Source: Mycteria americana (Eukaryota > Chordata > Aves > Ciconiiformes > Ciconiidae). From it: a DNA stretch of 64,000 nucleotides. The notes beneath the pieces are model-generated. The model was not told the origin of the DNA and made no database searches. It was given only the letters and a program-made list of their open reading frames with translations. Positions 46,240 to 57,969 of this stretch are shown here, one piece after another (position 1 is the stretch's first letter; each line of letters begins with the position of its first letter). The stretch is from assembly GCF_035582795.1 (NCBI RefSeq), contig NC_134373.1, positions 40,377,673 to 40,441,672 of the forward strand, given 5' to 3'. The position numbers and the translations under genes are program-made.

Positions 46240-47450
46240 CCTTCAAGCATAAATTTGCTGGTATCATTCAAATGATCTTAGTTTGGTGCAAAGTGTTATT
46301 CTTGCTCCTATATAAGTAGCAGTATGAAAGGAGAATGGGCAAAAGACTTTGAACTCCAAATGACTTTAAAAGACCAAAAAAGAAAATCAGTTGGAGGATC
46401 TGGATCTCCCTCGTGGTTCGGCTTTCAAATCCAGAATTCTGATGTCTGAGAGATGTCAGAAATCAAAGCCATCTAGCAGGTTACAAACATCTCTGAATAT
46501 CAAATAGTTTATTATTAAAAAAAAAAAAAAGAACAAAAGAAAGCTGCCCATTAAATCCTGCAAGTGGTTAAAAATGGTCATTAAGAGCATTTGCAAATGT
46601 TTATCTTGTTAGATGGACGCAATTTCAATTAGGCCATGATTTTTTTTAACTACATTATTAAGTCAACTATGAACGGTGATGTTTTCATTTCTAAAATCCA
46701 TTGACTCCCTTCTCAGTTTCAGCCCCCTCTTGTCATATTTTGAACTGCAGTGTACATACTAGCATAGAAAAAACCAGAAGGGTGAAGGGATATAACACAA
46801 AGAGAGTCTGATCAGCCCCTTCTCAAAACAGCAATACTCTCACCGAATCCTTCCCCAACATCAAACCAGCAGCAAACAGCACCAAAAGCAGCTTCCCACC
46901 CTCTGCGGCAGGGAGGACGGGCTCACCTGATGGCTGCTGGTCATCGGCAATCGCTCAGACTTGGGCGCTTTGCATGCGTTTGCTTCACCTGCAGTATCTG
47001 AGCTGATCGTGGTTGCATAAAGTATGTTTAAGAAAAGCAGTCAGCTCCAGTTGGCTCAGGGAAGAGCTTCTAAAAGGGGAAATTTCTTGATAGTTGCACA
47101 ATACATTTTTAAAAGTTGTCATCAGTGAAAGTCATGCATGATGGTTCTCTCCTTGGTTTGGTTAAACATGGCTCATGATTTCTGGTTCTTTGGAATCGGT
47201 CACTGAGAAATAGTGCTAACTTTTTCCTACTTTATTTTTGCTGCCACCCCTTGCTTTCCCTTGAATCTTTCCGTGTCTTGTACCTATGTTTCCAGTCTCC
47301 CATTGGGGGGTATTGGTTCAGTAAGAGCCTCACTGCTCCGGGGTCTTCAGTAATCTCGTGGAGCCAAGCACTCTGACTGTGGTCCCCAGTTCTTACTCTC
47401 ACTATTTTCTAACTTCAGCCTTTCATAACTTGTCAATCAGTTTTACTTGG
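46240..47450. other. Gene-free stretch
   Basis: Unique AT-rich sequence with a TATATAAG near 46310 lacking other promoter evidence and a 14-A run at 46517-46530. Confidence 0.55.
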
Positions 47451-47456
47451 CACGTG

Positions 47457-47470
47457 CCAACACATCTGAA
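47457..47470. promoter_or_regulatory. Perfect 14-bp palindrome centred on CACGTG
   Basis: TTGGCACGTGCCAA is an exact palindrome. CACGTG is the canonical E-box bound by bHLH-zipper and bHLH-PAS dimers. TTGGC and GCCAA are also NFI half sites, but they are four bases apart instead of the usual five, so an NFI dimer site is unlikely. Confidence 0.5.
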
Positions 47471-47479
47471 AAATATAGT

Positions 47480-48600
47480 TCATTTTACCAGGAAGGCTGA
47501 TATCCCAAACTCTTATTTTAACTCAGGTTTAGGATGCCTTTGGCAGGTAGCATCAGTCAGCACAGGATACACATTTGTTAGACTGGAGGTAAGTGCTAGG
47601 CAAAACTGGTCGTTCAGCTGGACCTGATGTCTTTGCTGCTGACAGCATATTTAGGCCCAACGAAACTGCAATTCCTGTTCAAAACTGAACTCGAGTGTCA
47701 GTTCTGTAGGCTGGGCTGTGTCTGGTTTTAGTAAGCTGCCCCATACGAGAGGAGATGCTTCTCAGTAATCTGCAGTGGAAGCGTGGCTCTCCTTCCTCCC
47801 ATACACCACTGCACAGCAATTTCTGTCCATGCCCTCACTTGCCAGGATGCAAAGTTTTCAAGTCTTTTGCAAATATTTCTGAAATATTTTCGCAGTTAGA
47901 AAATAAAAATACAAGGTAAACTCTGAGTCTCCCACCATATACTTTATTAAACAGGGCATGAACACCAGTTGGAGTTACTCTTGCAGCAGTGCCTTGACTG
48001 AACCAATGAATGTCTGTGATTTTAAAGTAGTGTTAATCTAAGGCAATGAGTTCTGAATAATGTTTATTAACTATATTTTAATGACTTGTCAGTTTTCTAA
48101 AACACATGCTGAAGTATTTTAGAAATCACTTAGTAAATGTAGTTTTAATTCTTTTCCCATATTCATGGGCTGCTACTTACTTTAAAAAAAAGAGATTAGA
48201 AGGTTCAGATTTAGAGCAGCAAATTGCTGTGCTAATCTGCAGGTATTTCTCTTCTTGATACGGCCACTAATGTCTAATCTTAGCGACGCAGGCCCAATCA
48301 TTGTGCTTTTTCATTAGAGCTGCAATGAACTGTGTGCCAGGGACTTGAACTGTGGTGAGAAAGCTGCTCTGAGCTTGCAGGCTTTCATATGAAAATGTAC
48401 TGTGTTATGAAACAACAAGCCTAAAAAGAACACGTTAAGTTCATGCAAAAGTTGGAGAGTTCACAGTATCAGCTCTGGTAGGAACAATGTACCTTTGAAC
48501 CTCTGGACAGCGTGGTGGTTAGGGCTGGCCATGAACGAGAAGTCTGTGTCATGAAAAATTTTCAAGCCTTTTAATTTGTTTCTATTTCTCAGGAGAGAGA
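47480..48600. other. Gene-free stretch
   Basis: AT-rich unique sequence. The part at about 48200-48370 is complex and repeat-free and could be constrained. GTGGTGGTTAGGGC at about 48511-48524 resembles a tRNA-like A-box region, but no B box follows. Confidence 0.45.
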
Positions 48601-48617
48601 AAATAAAACCTCGAGAA

Positions 48618-48780
48618 TTTTTTTTTTTTTTGCTTACAAAATGTTATGGGGAAAGGCTATGGAGAGCACCTTCCCTGGTGGATGCTGTCTTCAATGTGGG
48701 CAGTTCAGAGCTAGGATTTGAACCTGGACCTCCCGCCAGCCCTGGGCACGCGACCATCAGGCTACGGGTGAGTCTGGATC
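48618..48780 (-). mobile_element. tRNA-derived SINE remnant
   Basis: Read on the minus strand, TAGCCTGATGGT (plus 48753-48764) matches an RNA polymerase III A box. GGTTCAAATCC (plus 48714-48724) matches the B box, and the 28 bases between them are compatible with a tRNA-like promoter. About 80 bases downstream the minus strand ends in 14 A (plus 48618-48631), as expected of a retroposed poly-A tail. The layout of tRNA-like head, unrelated body and A-tail supports a SINE of about 160 bases. No clear target-site duplication is visible and the family is not identified. A functional tRNA is excluded because the stems do not form properly. Confidence 0.7.
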
Positions 48781-48839
48781 GACTTCCTCTCTCTTCCCTC
48801 CTGCTATCCAAAAGCCTCATCCCAGACTTAAAAAAATAA

Positions 48840-51780
48840 ATCCTGCCAATGACACTTTTGGAGACACAGGTACCTTGTTGTGAAAGATTCAATGATTCAA
48901 AGATTCAATTCAATTTTTTGGATAAGTACAGTTTTGCTGAACTTGTTTTTGCTGGGGGTTGTAATGGTCATGGCTGGTCTGAGACCTCAGTGTTATGATG
49001 TGCCCTTATGTGATTTACTGTCCCTCCTCTTGAAGCATGTAACCGAGTGGTTTTGGTACAGAGCTCAGTAATGAGAGATGGTCATTGATGTTTCTTTCCA
49101 GATGAGATGGGGCGTTGCTCTTGAGCAAAAGGGCGTTATTCGGAAATCCTCGCCTGGAGGTGGGGAGTACCTCCAGGGAGCTATTCCCCTGGTGTTTCTG
49201 ACCATGGAAGTCTTGATAACTGCTTTTGTTCAGGTTTTCTTGTTACTTAAACTTTGTTTTCATATATTCCTGCATTGTTTCCAGTACTTTGGTGTTTCTG
49301 CAGCCACGTGACCATGCAGTCTGCTCCCATCTTGCTGAGAGCTGATCCATCTCTCCTTGGAACAACCTTCTCTACCTTTTTCTCTGTAGTCTCCTAGTTT
49401 TTTTGTAATCTTTCATCTTACTCATTTCAAGTATCCACTAGTTTTGATCCTTACCGAGGCACGAACTTCTCAGTTCTTTTGGTCCCTAGATAAGGGGATT
49501 GAACTTATACTTTGAAATCAGTGGTCATTTGACCACGGACTTTAGAGACAGTTAAGCTCATGAGGACCAAAACAGTGAATACAAAACAGAAGCAGCTTTG
49601 GTTTAATATTGTGAACCTAATAAGCCTAATCCTTAGCTCTCTGTTTTTCTGCTTGGACCTATGGCCCACTGTGTAAAGCGTTTAGGGTGTGGGGGGCATT
49701 GAAAGAAACCACCGTCACTTTCCAGAGCAGACTTCAAAGGAAAGCTCACTTTTCCCATTGCTTTTTATCTTCCTTCTATTCCTAGTGCTTACTTTTTTTT
49801 TTTTTTCCACACTGCCGTTCCAATTTTTGCCCACTTTTAATTTCTCTATTAACTTTAATTAGGCTTATGAGCTTGATCACCAGGTGGGTTTTCCCCAAGC
49901 TTCCACAGCAATGCTTTCCATCAGCAACAGACTTGCAAGGGAATTTTGTTAAGCTGCAGATAGGAGATAGGAGCCTAATGTTATCGGATACAGAGTGCTT
50001 CATTGCTAAGTGTTTTTTATATCTGGCGAATTTGCCAGGAAGCATTATATATTTAATTATTTTTAAGCAGGCAGGCTCAAGAGCCCCTGATCGGTGGGGT
50101 ACCAGAGGACAAATAAGAGGAGAGGGACGTGGCATTAGCCAGGGGAATGATTTATACCTCTGAAGTTAACCAAATGTTTGTGTATCTCAGGGAAGTAGCT
50201 CTGCATCTTCCAACTGCCCTTTCTGAGGAAAACGCAGTGTAGGAAAAAAGAGGAAAAAAAAAAAAAAATAAAATCCCTGGATTCCCTTCTGGAGAATCTC
50301 AGCATATGTGAAGTTCACCACTAGGAAGGAAGATTGGCACACACCTTTTGGGCATTTTGTGCATGGTTTTCCTGGGCAGGTTCTTGGAGCGTAAGCTTTT
50401 CCTGTACCAAATGCTAAGTAGCATAAAATATGAGCTATGCGGGTGAATTACAATTTTTGTAGCCTTCGTTCTGTGATCATTTGCATATTCAGAATCTGCC
50501 TTGGGTTTTCTTGTTTTTATTCTTCTTCTTTTAAAACAACATTTACCTGAAGAAGGGCTTAGTTCTGAGTGCACAAAATAAGCATTTTCTCTGCAGTTGA
50601 CTTTAATCCTACCAAAAGAATTAACACTTAGAACAGAAAACCTTCTTTGGGTCCTACAGGGCATTAGTACATCTCAGGTACTGGCTGCTGGTTTAATAAA
50701 AGGATAGGATTTCCATTTACTTCAGGCAGGCTTAATGTATTGTTCTTGTAGTGAGACAGTCAGAATGAGTCAGGAGCCAAAGAATACACTTTATAGACAC
50801 AAATAATCGTAAATTCAGAATGTCACCTTTAGGCAGAGGCATTTTTATTATTGTTAGTGGAGCTGCTGAGTAGGTTTGATGTTTTATTCTCTTGAGTACT
50901 AAATGTTCCAGAGTACCACAGCCCTATCTTTATCAGGCTCACAAGGAGGGAGCACAGCCAAACTTGCTTCCTATACTTCTCTATGATTGATAGCAGATGG
51001 CATGCTTTAAAATAAACCTATCCATTAGCAGTCCTCAGTGTTTTTACTCAAGGCATTTACAACTGTCTCAACCGGCAAACGCGTTCGCTCCACAAGCTAG
51101 TTTCAGTCTGCAACAGCTGTACAGGTGCAAATCTTTCATTAACTCTTAAACCGTGGTGAAATAAACGCTGCACTGTATTTTATTTTTAGTGGAGAGGTTG
51201 TTCTTCAGAGGAGAAGTGGTTCTATTCTCCCTTTGCATGTGGCAGAGGTTTGTGTTAATAAACCGGTCTTAAAAGAAGGGTTTGGGTTTCTTTTTTTCTG
51301 TGTTTTTGTTTTGGTTTTGGTTTTTTTTAAATTTATTTTTTAGTCCCCTGTAAATTTTTAGGACGTTATACAGTCATGAGATGAACGTGGCTGGTTGTAG
51401 GTGTATACTCTAAATGGTCAAAGAGCAATCCTGGAGGAATTGTGACTGGGGGATGGCAGCCACCCCCTTTCCCTGTCCCTGTGGCATGACCCAGGGTGGC
51501 AGCCCTCGCTATAACCCGAGGGAGGAGAAGCCTGCACGTGTCCCCCACCTCTGCCTCACACTGCGGCTATTTTTCTCCCTGGTTTATTGGAGAGATGCAG
51601 AGAGACATACACTCACATGCCCACGCACATATACATATTCAACCTGATTCCGAGCTCGCTGATGGCAGGCTATTCCATAAATAAATTGCTAAAATCTGTC
51701 CCTATATTCCATTTATTTTGCCTAGATTTCTATGCAATAGTCATAAAGGACGTTAAAATTTACCCGGCAGTCCTTCCAAC
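48840..51780. other. Gene-free stretch
   Basis: Mostly unique sequence with a 14-T run at 49793-49806, an A-rich run at 50241-50272 and a T/G-rich patch at 51288-51330. A near-palindrome, CTGGCGAATTTGCCAG, with one mismatched pair lies at 50023-50038. Frames of 117, 98 and 121 codons overlap on opposite strands and have no domains. Confidence 0.55.
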
Positions 51781-52350
51781 ACAATGAACTCCCAAGCACC
51801 TCCCCAAACATTAGTACACTAGCAGCTAAAGCTTAAAATATTAGTAGCAAATCTTTAATATTAGCATTTAGCATTAATATTGGACAAGATCTTAAAATAT
51901 TAGAGCCAGATAAAACAGTATTAACAGGGGTATAGGAGTCATTAAGCAGAATAACCGTCACTGACTAAATGGATGCTGAAACTTTAACATGCAAACCAGT
52001 GTAGATGATAGGAACTTCACAGAGACAAGAGGATCCTTTCATTTAAAAGGAGGTTGGAGAGACGAAGGTTAGGGATTTGAAAGCTGGTAAATAAAACAAC
52101 ACAGCAGGAAAAGTTATATAGAATGTGCCATCTCGTTAGTGGCGATCATGTCCTATGTTATTTTTCTTAAGCTGAGAAGATAAAACAAGAAGACGGGCAA
52201 GATTCTGTCACAGATAAATGGAAATTGGGGCATTTTTTGTATAAATCCAAAGAACCAGGAGAAAAATACAAATGCACTCTCAGCATCGTAAGTCTATGTA
52301 GGGTAACGGAGGTGCTAAAATGATTTAGCATGGTGAACTGCAGCTCACGT
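51780..52350. other. AT-rich block with repeated AATATTAG words
   Basis: CTTAAAATATTAG occurs exactly at 51832-51844 and 51891-51903. Between them TTAATATTAGCATTTAGCAT-like words recur, so AATATTA cores appear four times in about 75 bases. It may be a decayed tandem array or a cluster of AT-hook/homeodomain-type sites. The following 300 bases are unique, repeat-free sequence. Confidence 0.6.
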
Positions 52351-52369
52351 GCCCTTTTTACAACAGAAC

Positions 52370-53120
52370 AAGCAAAGTTGAGGGACCTTGAGCTTGGCAC
52401 CGTCGAGATGGGGGTTACTGGCAGCCTGGGGAGCAGCCCTGCGGTGGGGCGGCACCTGGGCACAACCTGGCTCTGCGGTGGCCGCGGGCATGGGCCCCCG
52501 TCACGGCTTTTGTCAGCTCTGCCCCGTCAGCACCTGGAGGATTTGGTGCTACATGAAATGGGGGGGAAAAAAACAAGGCCAGCTGTAGACATAAGAAGTT
52601 TAAGAGCATCAGTACTTGCTTCTAGCTAATCTCTCTTGATGACTCCTGTAAGCAGGCGAGGCTAGTCGTTCCTGTTAATTATTCAAAGCCCCGCACCAGT
52701 TTCACAGCTGAGTGGTGTAAGAGGACGTGCCGCGTCCCCATTTCTCAGGCCGACTGGGGTTTTCCCTGCCGTCGCTGAGGGACACCCCGTTTTTCACGTG
52801 GGAAAGGTGAGCCTGGGAGAGGCTGCAGCCAACCCCGGTCCTGGGCCACCCTGGAACCGTGAAACCTCACGTGTTCCTGAAGGGTCTGATGAGCTGAATG
52901 CAGGGAAAGCTTCAGCACGGTCATATTGAATCTTAAAACAATGAACGTGCTGACTTGTTTTGGGGGGGCCGGGACCGCAGGATTGCATTCTTGAATGTAG
53001 CTTAATAATCAAAAAGATATGGGGTTATGTGCTTCATCACAGGAGGAAACAGAGAGGACGGCGCGCACCCCGAGACCCACATCGTGTCCACCGTATCCTC
53101 AGGCTGCCCAGACACGGCAG
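52370..53120. other. GC-rich, CpG-bearing patches
   Basis: The GC-richest parts are about 52390-52530 and 53045-53115, with several CpGs each, separated by average sequence. Overlapping frames on both strands (up to 99 codons) show no domains. Too fragmented to be called a CpG island. Confidence 0.5.
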
Positions 53121-54240
53121 TTTCAAGATATTTTTCCCTACTTAGTGTTGGCACTAAGGCACAGAGTGGAAAAAGGGTGGCAGTGGCGTCATGTGGGGCT
53201 TAGATACGTATTCTTTCTCGTTTGCTGTCCCAAAGAGGCTGCTGAAGCATTTTAATGCATCGCACAGTACGATGTAAATTCAATCAGAAAAAAACAGAAA
53301 AATATTCACAGAAAAAAATCTACTCCAATAGGCTCTGTTAGATCTGTTACAGAAACAAGCCTCGATACAGCACTGATATTTGGAATAGGTGTCTATCTAT
53401 GCCCAGACTAGGTATCTACCATTATATCACCTTTTAGTTTCATTATAGCAAATAGCATATATTTCATCATAGCTTTTGGAATTGCGGATGGATTTTTTGT
53501 GAGATTGGCTTTTTGTTTGGTGTCCAGGTCTGCTCACACCCACACAGACAGGTCCTTTAGCTTGAAGCTGGGAATCTAAAACATTTGACTTATTAAAGGT
53601 GGTTACTCTGTCTGCTGCTTTTGGTCTGCTGGCATTATGGGGGAAGACATACCCAGTCTATTCCTGATGTGATTAGCAGCTTTCTGAAGACGACAAATAG
53701 CTTTGCATAAAATAACTGTGCATAACATTACTTCTACAATGTGCAGAATCCGATGCGTTTTGCTGCCACTGACTTTACTATGGTTATTTCCAGGAGTCAA
53801 GGTGCACAGGTGTCTAAATATCTGTGGACGTTGGCACAGACGTTCCTCTTGAAAGGCAGGGAAACATTCTCTTATTTAAATGAGAGTCACATTCACTCTC
53901 AAAGTTAAGCATATTCTTAAGCGCTATATGAGCTGGGGGCCAAAGAACACAGTTTATTATGATACCACAGGTTACTGCAAATTATGTAGGGCCTTTATAG
54001 TAATAGTTTCATTTAGTAAAGAAAAAAGAAAAGTCCTTTTATCACCCCTCCAAATGCTTTATTTATTAATGACCTAGAAAGATGTGACGTTATCGTTATG
54101 AAATGAACAAATTTTGCCTGGATACAATCCAGCACACTCGGAACTGGCGTTACTCTGTAATAGTCCCTTTTTCTGAGCTAAGCAATAAGTCTCAGTCCCA
54201 TCCCTGATCTGGTAAGTGCTGGAGGGAAGCCAAGGGGGAC
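53120..54240. other. Gene-free stretch
   Basis: AT-rich unique sequence with small A-rich runs near 53287-53318. Nothing else recognised. Confidence 0.5.
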
Positions 54241-54246
54241 GGGGAA

Positions 54247-54264
54247 GGGGGGGGGGGGGGGGGG
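54247..54264 (+). repeat. Poly-G(18)
   Basis: An uninterrupted run of 18 G follows GGGGACGGGGAA. The G runs could form a quadruplex. Run length may be unreliable because such homopolymers sequence poorly. Confidence 0.95.
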
Positions 54265-54399
54265 CTACACTTAATCCCCAGTAGATTTGGCCTTTCTGTG
54301 AATAAGATGGATTTCTGATGCTGGTCTCCATGCCATTCATAGCAGTGTCGTCAGTAGTAAATTTGTACTTGCACTGAAGAACCCCCCCATGCCCCCTGC

Positions 54400-54780
54400 T
54401 TCCTCGCCAAAACTAAACTCAACAAAAATAAATTATATTTTAGGAAGCTAATTACACAGCCAAATAGCAGAAAGGTATTGAAAAACTGTTGTACGCCTAA
54501 CATTAAATGAATTTACATTGGCAGGAAAGAACACGTATACTAAAAATAAATATAGTAATATGGCAAAAGAGTAAGCAATGGAATTTAAACAAAAATGTAA
54601 TGCCTAACATTGGGAATGGTATTCAGACTTATTGCAGAATGAACACTTTGTGTACCCATTGCATGCAAACTTTCACAATTTAAATCTGTGCTGAACGAAA
54701 TTTGCTGTTTTATCACCTTATTGTATTTCTCGGAAAACTAAAACGTCAGGATATATCCCCCCCTCAATTGTATTACAAAA
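54400..54780. promoter_or_regulatory. AT-rich candidate regulatory block
   Basis: Repeat-free AT-rich sequence with several TAATTA/ATTAAA words. CCTAACATT occurs twice, near 54496 and 54603. It resembles constrained noncoding DNA in texture only. Confidence 0.2.
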
Positions 54781-57000
54781 GGTGTATGCAAGTCCCTTCA
54801 CTGCTCCCTCTGCCTTAAGGGGAGAACAGCTCGAGGCTGGGGGGGGATGTCAGCTGCAAAAGCAGGTACAACCTACACAGGAGCAACCATTGAGAGAGGA
54901 GAGAAGGGCAGGGCAGAAACAAACCCCAACAACTTTTGGAGAAGATTTTAAAAGTTTCCTGGTGGATCAGTATCCCTGAGAATAAACAGTCCCGTATGTA
55001 AGTTGACATTTTAAAATGTAAGTCTTATGAAAGATAAGAAGGAAATGGTGAGAAATGCAACCTTAAATATTTTGAAGCGTGACTTCCTGTATTATGTGGC
55101 AGTTGGCAAAACTTTCGGGGGAAAGACGCACACCTCAAAATCGGTGCGGTGCGGTGCACGCATTTGCCTAAGAGTTTCCTCCTGTTGCTTGCTACTTTCG
55201 TGTTCAAAATCTTCCACACCTTCCGAGTAGAATCGCAGTATCCCTTCGACGTTGCTTTTAATCTCACAGACAGATGTTTTAGATCAGTTGCTCAAAACGG
55301 ATCAGTTTAGCAGTCAGAAAACTCTGTCAGAAAAGATTCGTTGTAAGGAAGACAAAACCGTGAAATAAAATTGAACTTTTATCCTCATTTGGATGGGAAC
55401 TGCGCTTGGCTGGGAATCCCAAAGGGATGAACACAGTGGCCTATCATGTGTTGAAAAAACAAACAGATGACAGTACTCTGCAGTAATCAAACAAACACTG
55501 CTTCCGAGAAATAGCGTGATCACTATTGTTCAGTGCTGCAGGACCAAAAAAAAGAGAATTGTTGAAGAAAGGAAGGTGGCTTCGTGAGTGGGGTGAGGGA
55601 AGGTGGGACGAGCTGCTGCCGATGGCCCGGAGTCCCTGCCGGCTCCGGAGAGCCCACGGTTTTCTTGCGGTAAAGGTGTGACACACACAAGTCTTAGCAG
55701 AGCAGCTGGACTCTATTTTCTGGCGTTGTTCAGTATCAGGAATGATTAACACGCTAGCAGTGGTGGGTGTCAGTATTTCCTGGCTGTGAGAGCTCTTCTA
55801 ATGGGACATCTTCTTTTTATTTCTGAAAACCCCATGCAAATAAGGCGGTGTTGCTCACTGTCATAGTCATGGGCTCCACGCATCCAGCTGGTAAAACAGA
55901 GGTGGCTCTAGAAGGTGCCCAGGGGGGACAACCCAAACCTCCCGGCCCAACTCGGTGTCTTTCTGCCTCTCCCTAGATATTTTACAGCAGAAACATTTAA
56001 ACGTTCTCTTTTCCAGAAGGCTCTGTTTTGTTTTGTGTCCCGTGATGGCCTGTTCATATGCTGAGCTGGAGCTCTGCTTGGCAACATCTTTTGGTGTAAC
56101 CATATTGCAGTGTGGTACCTGTTTTGAAATGGCAAATGTTCCTACCGAGGACCGTGTCTGTGCACCGCTTCCACTCCCTTGTCCTGCTCCTCTGCGCTCG
56201 GGCACGCTGCGTGCTTTTTGCTTGCCTTGTACTTTGTTTTGGGAGGTTTTGCAGAGCGGTGCCTTTGCCTGCTCGCCTCCCTCCGTATCCTCCGTGCTGG
56301 ATGAGTTTGCATTGTGTGGTGTTTTCCTCTTCATTTATTGCAAACAAATCTGGTCTCTGCCATTTGTTTACTCTTATACTCTGTCTTTATGCCTTGGTAT
56401 GCATTTTTAATTAGATGCGCTTCAGTTCTTTCACTGCTTGTTAACACTTTCGTAAGGGAAGTACGGTCTCCACCAGCCCTGCGAGCGTTCTCTGCGCTTA
56501 GGAAATTCAGATTTGTTTCTCCTGCCCGTGATTATCATTTGAGACAGAGACTTGTTCCCTAGCTAGCCTGTCTGCCGGGTCCCTACGCTCCCATTGTGTG
56601 GACTTTTAAGGTTGTTCCCCTACACAGCCGGGATAATCCAAGTGCACTTATTCTGCTTGAAAATATTCTGCATACAGAGAAATAGTGTTTTGGCTATTTG
56701 TCTGGGCTGTTTCCGGACTTCAGCAGCTCCAGTTTGGATGCCTGTCATCGAGAAGTCCTGGACAAAGCCCGCAGTGTGTGCAGATCAACTGCCTGCATTA
56801 TGAAAAGTCCTTCTGCACACGCAGAGCGGGTCCCAGGGATCAGGAATGCACCGGGTTAGCCGTGAATGCGTTGGCCATCGGTCCTGTGAATGGAGGATGG
56901 ATGTGTCTGGAGGGGAGTACTGGAGTCCTAAACACACGACAGCTTTCAAAAAAGGCATCTTTCCTGAGTGCCAGTATTGTTAAAGCATGAAATTACACTT
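54780..57000. other. Gene-free stretch
   Basis: Mixed composition. Short GGTGC x3 tandem at 55142-55156. Overlapping frames of 155 codons (minus, 55867-56334) and 151 codons (plus, 55955-56410) lie antisense to each other and show no recognisable domain. Confidence 0.55.
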
Positions 57001-57023
57001 TTTTTTTCTTTTTTTTTTTTTTT
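56999..57023. repeat. Poly-T tract
   Basis: Twenty-five bases, all T but one C. It could be a retroposon tail on the minus strand, but no body is recognised. Confidence 0.95.
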
Positions 57024-57509
57024 AAATAGTGTGAGCCCATTTGCGCTTCCACTGTTTTCTTCTGCCTCTGCGTTTCACTCATGCCACAGGCGAAGGACTT
57101 CACCCTTTCTAGCTCCCTTCTGTACCATGAGCTTTCTGGAGATGATCTGGGAACTGGGATGGGAAAACTTGACCCCGCTCCACCCTTTCCTTCCAGTTTG
57201 CCCACCCTGCTGCAGCATTTGCTCGCCTTTCACTTGCTTTCCTGTGTTACCAGAAAGTGTATGTTCTCCAGGATTTCATACCCTGTGAGGGACTACAAGG
57301 CTAAAAAGTGACTAAAATGGCTCTTTCCATCTCAGACAGTCTTCCCTGACCCTGCTCTCTGGCTGGGGGCGAGGTTGCCAAAGGTCACTATCCACTTCAG
57401 CGTGCACAGAGATCGATATCTGCTGAAGCCAGTGCTTAGATTTGCTCCCGCTCCCTTGCCAGTGTTATATTTCATGGTGAGGAGCCAAGAAACCTTTCTC
57501 TTCCCTTCC

Positions 57510-57556
57510 AAGAAGAAGGGGGAGGAAGGAAAAAAAAAAGAATAGAAAAAAAAAAA
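57510..57556. repeat. Purine-rich (A/G) tract
   Basis: AAGAAG words and two long A runs form an almost pure purine strand with a single T. It translates in several minus-strand frames to poly-Phe/Leu/Ser and contributes to the 155- and 157-codon frames there. Confidence 0.92.
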
Positions 57557-57639
57557 GTCTTCTCTCCACACTTACTCCCACCAGGAGGGCATTGTGTTTG
57601 GCCTCTGCTCTGCTTTTTGTTATAAGTTTGTATGGTGTG

Positions 57640-57960
57640 ATGTTTGCTTTGGCCGGGGCAGCGGCTTGCACGCTGGTACCGTGGCCGGTCCCTTCGCTGG
57701 AGGACGGGTCGGGGCAGGGTCCTCCCAGCACCCGGCAGCACGTGGACTGGAGATGCTTGGTCCCTGGTCCCTGGGTGGCTTCGGGAGGTGAAGCGCTCTC
57801 CGCGAGGATTTGCGGTGTTGGGATGTCGAGGGCTGTGTTTTGCACTCGCGTTGGTGTTATTTTGGGTTGGGAGTGTGCTGGTAGCAGGAGCAGAGAGCTC
57901 AGCGCTGAGCCTGCGAAAAAGCATCCCTCCATGGAGCAACCTCACGTTGGCAGGGAGATG
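57640..57960. other. CpG-dense GC-rich patch
   Basis: About 15 CpGs fall in 57661-57840, within GC-rich sequence bordered by AT-rich DNA and a purine tract. Five long open frames overlap here on both strands, as expected where stop codons are rare. It may be a small CpG island or a GC-biased patch. Confidence 0.55.
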
Positions 57961-57969
57961 AAGTGAGTG

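Noticed and set aside
48511..48540. GTGGTGGTTAGGGC as a second tRNA-like SINE head
   Set aside because: No B box is found at the expected distance and no tail can be assigned.
55867..56410. Opposite-strand frames of 155 and 151 codons
   Set aside because: They are largely antisense to each other and neither has a domain. Paired long frames in moderately GC-rich DNA are common noise.
57465..57966. Overlapping frames of 155, 157 and 124 codons
   Set aside because: They share one GC-rich patch, and the minus-strand ones run into poly-Phe/Leu from a purine tract. No coding signature.
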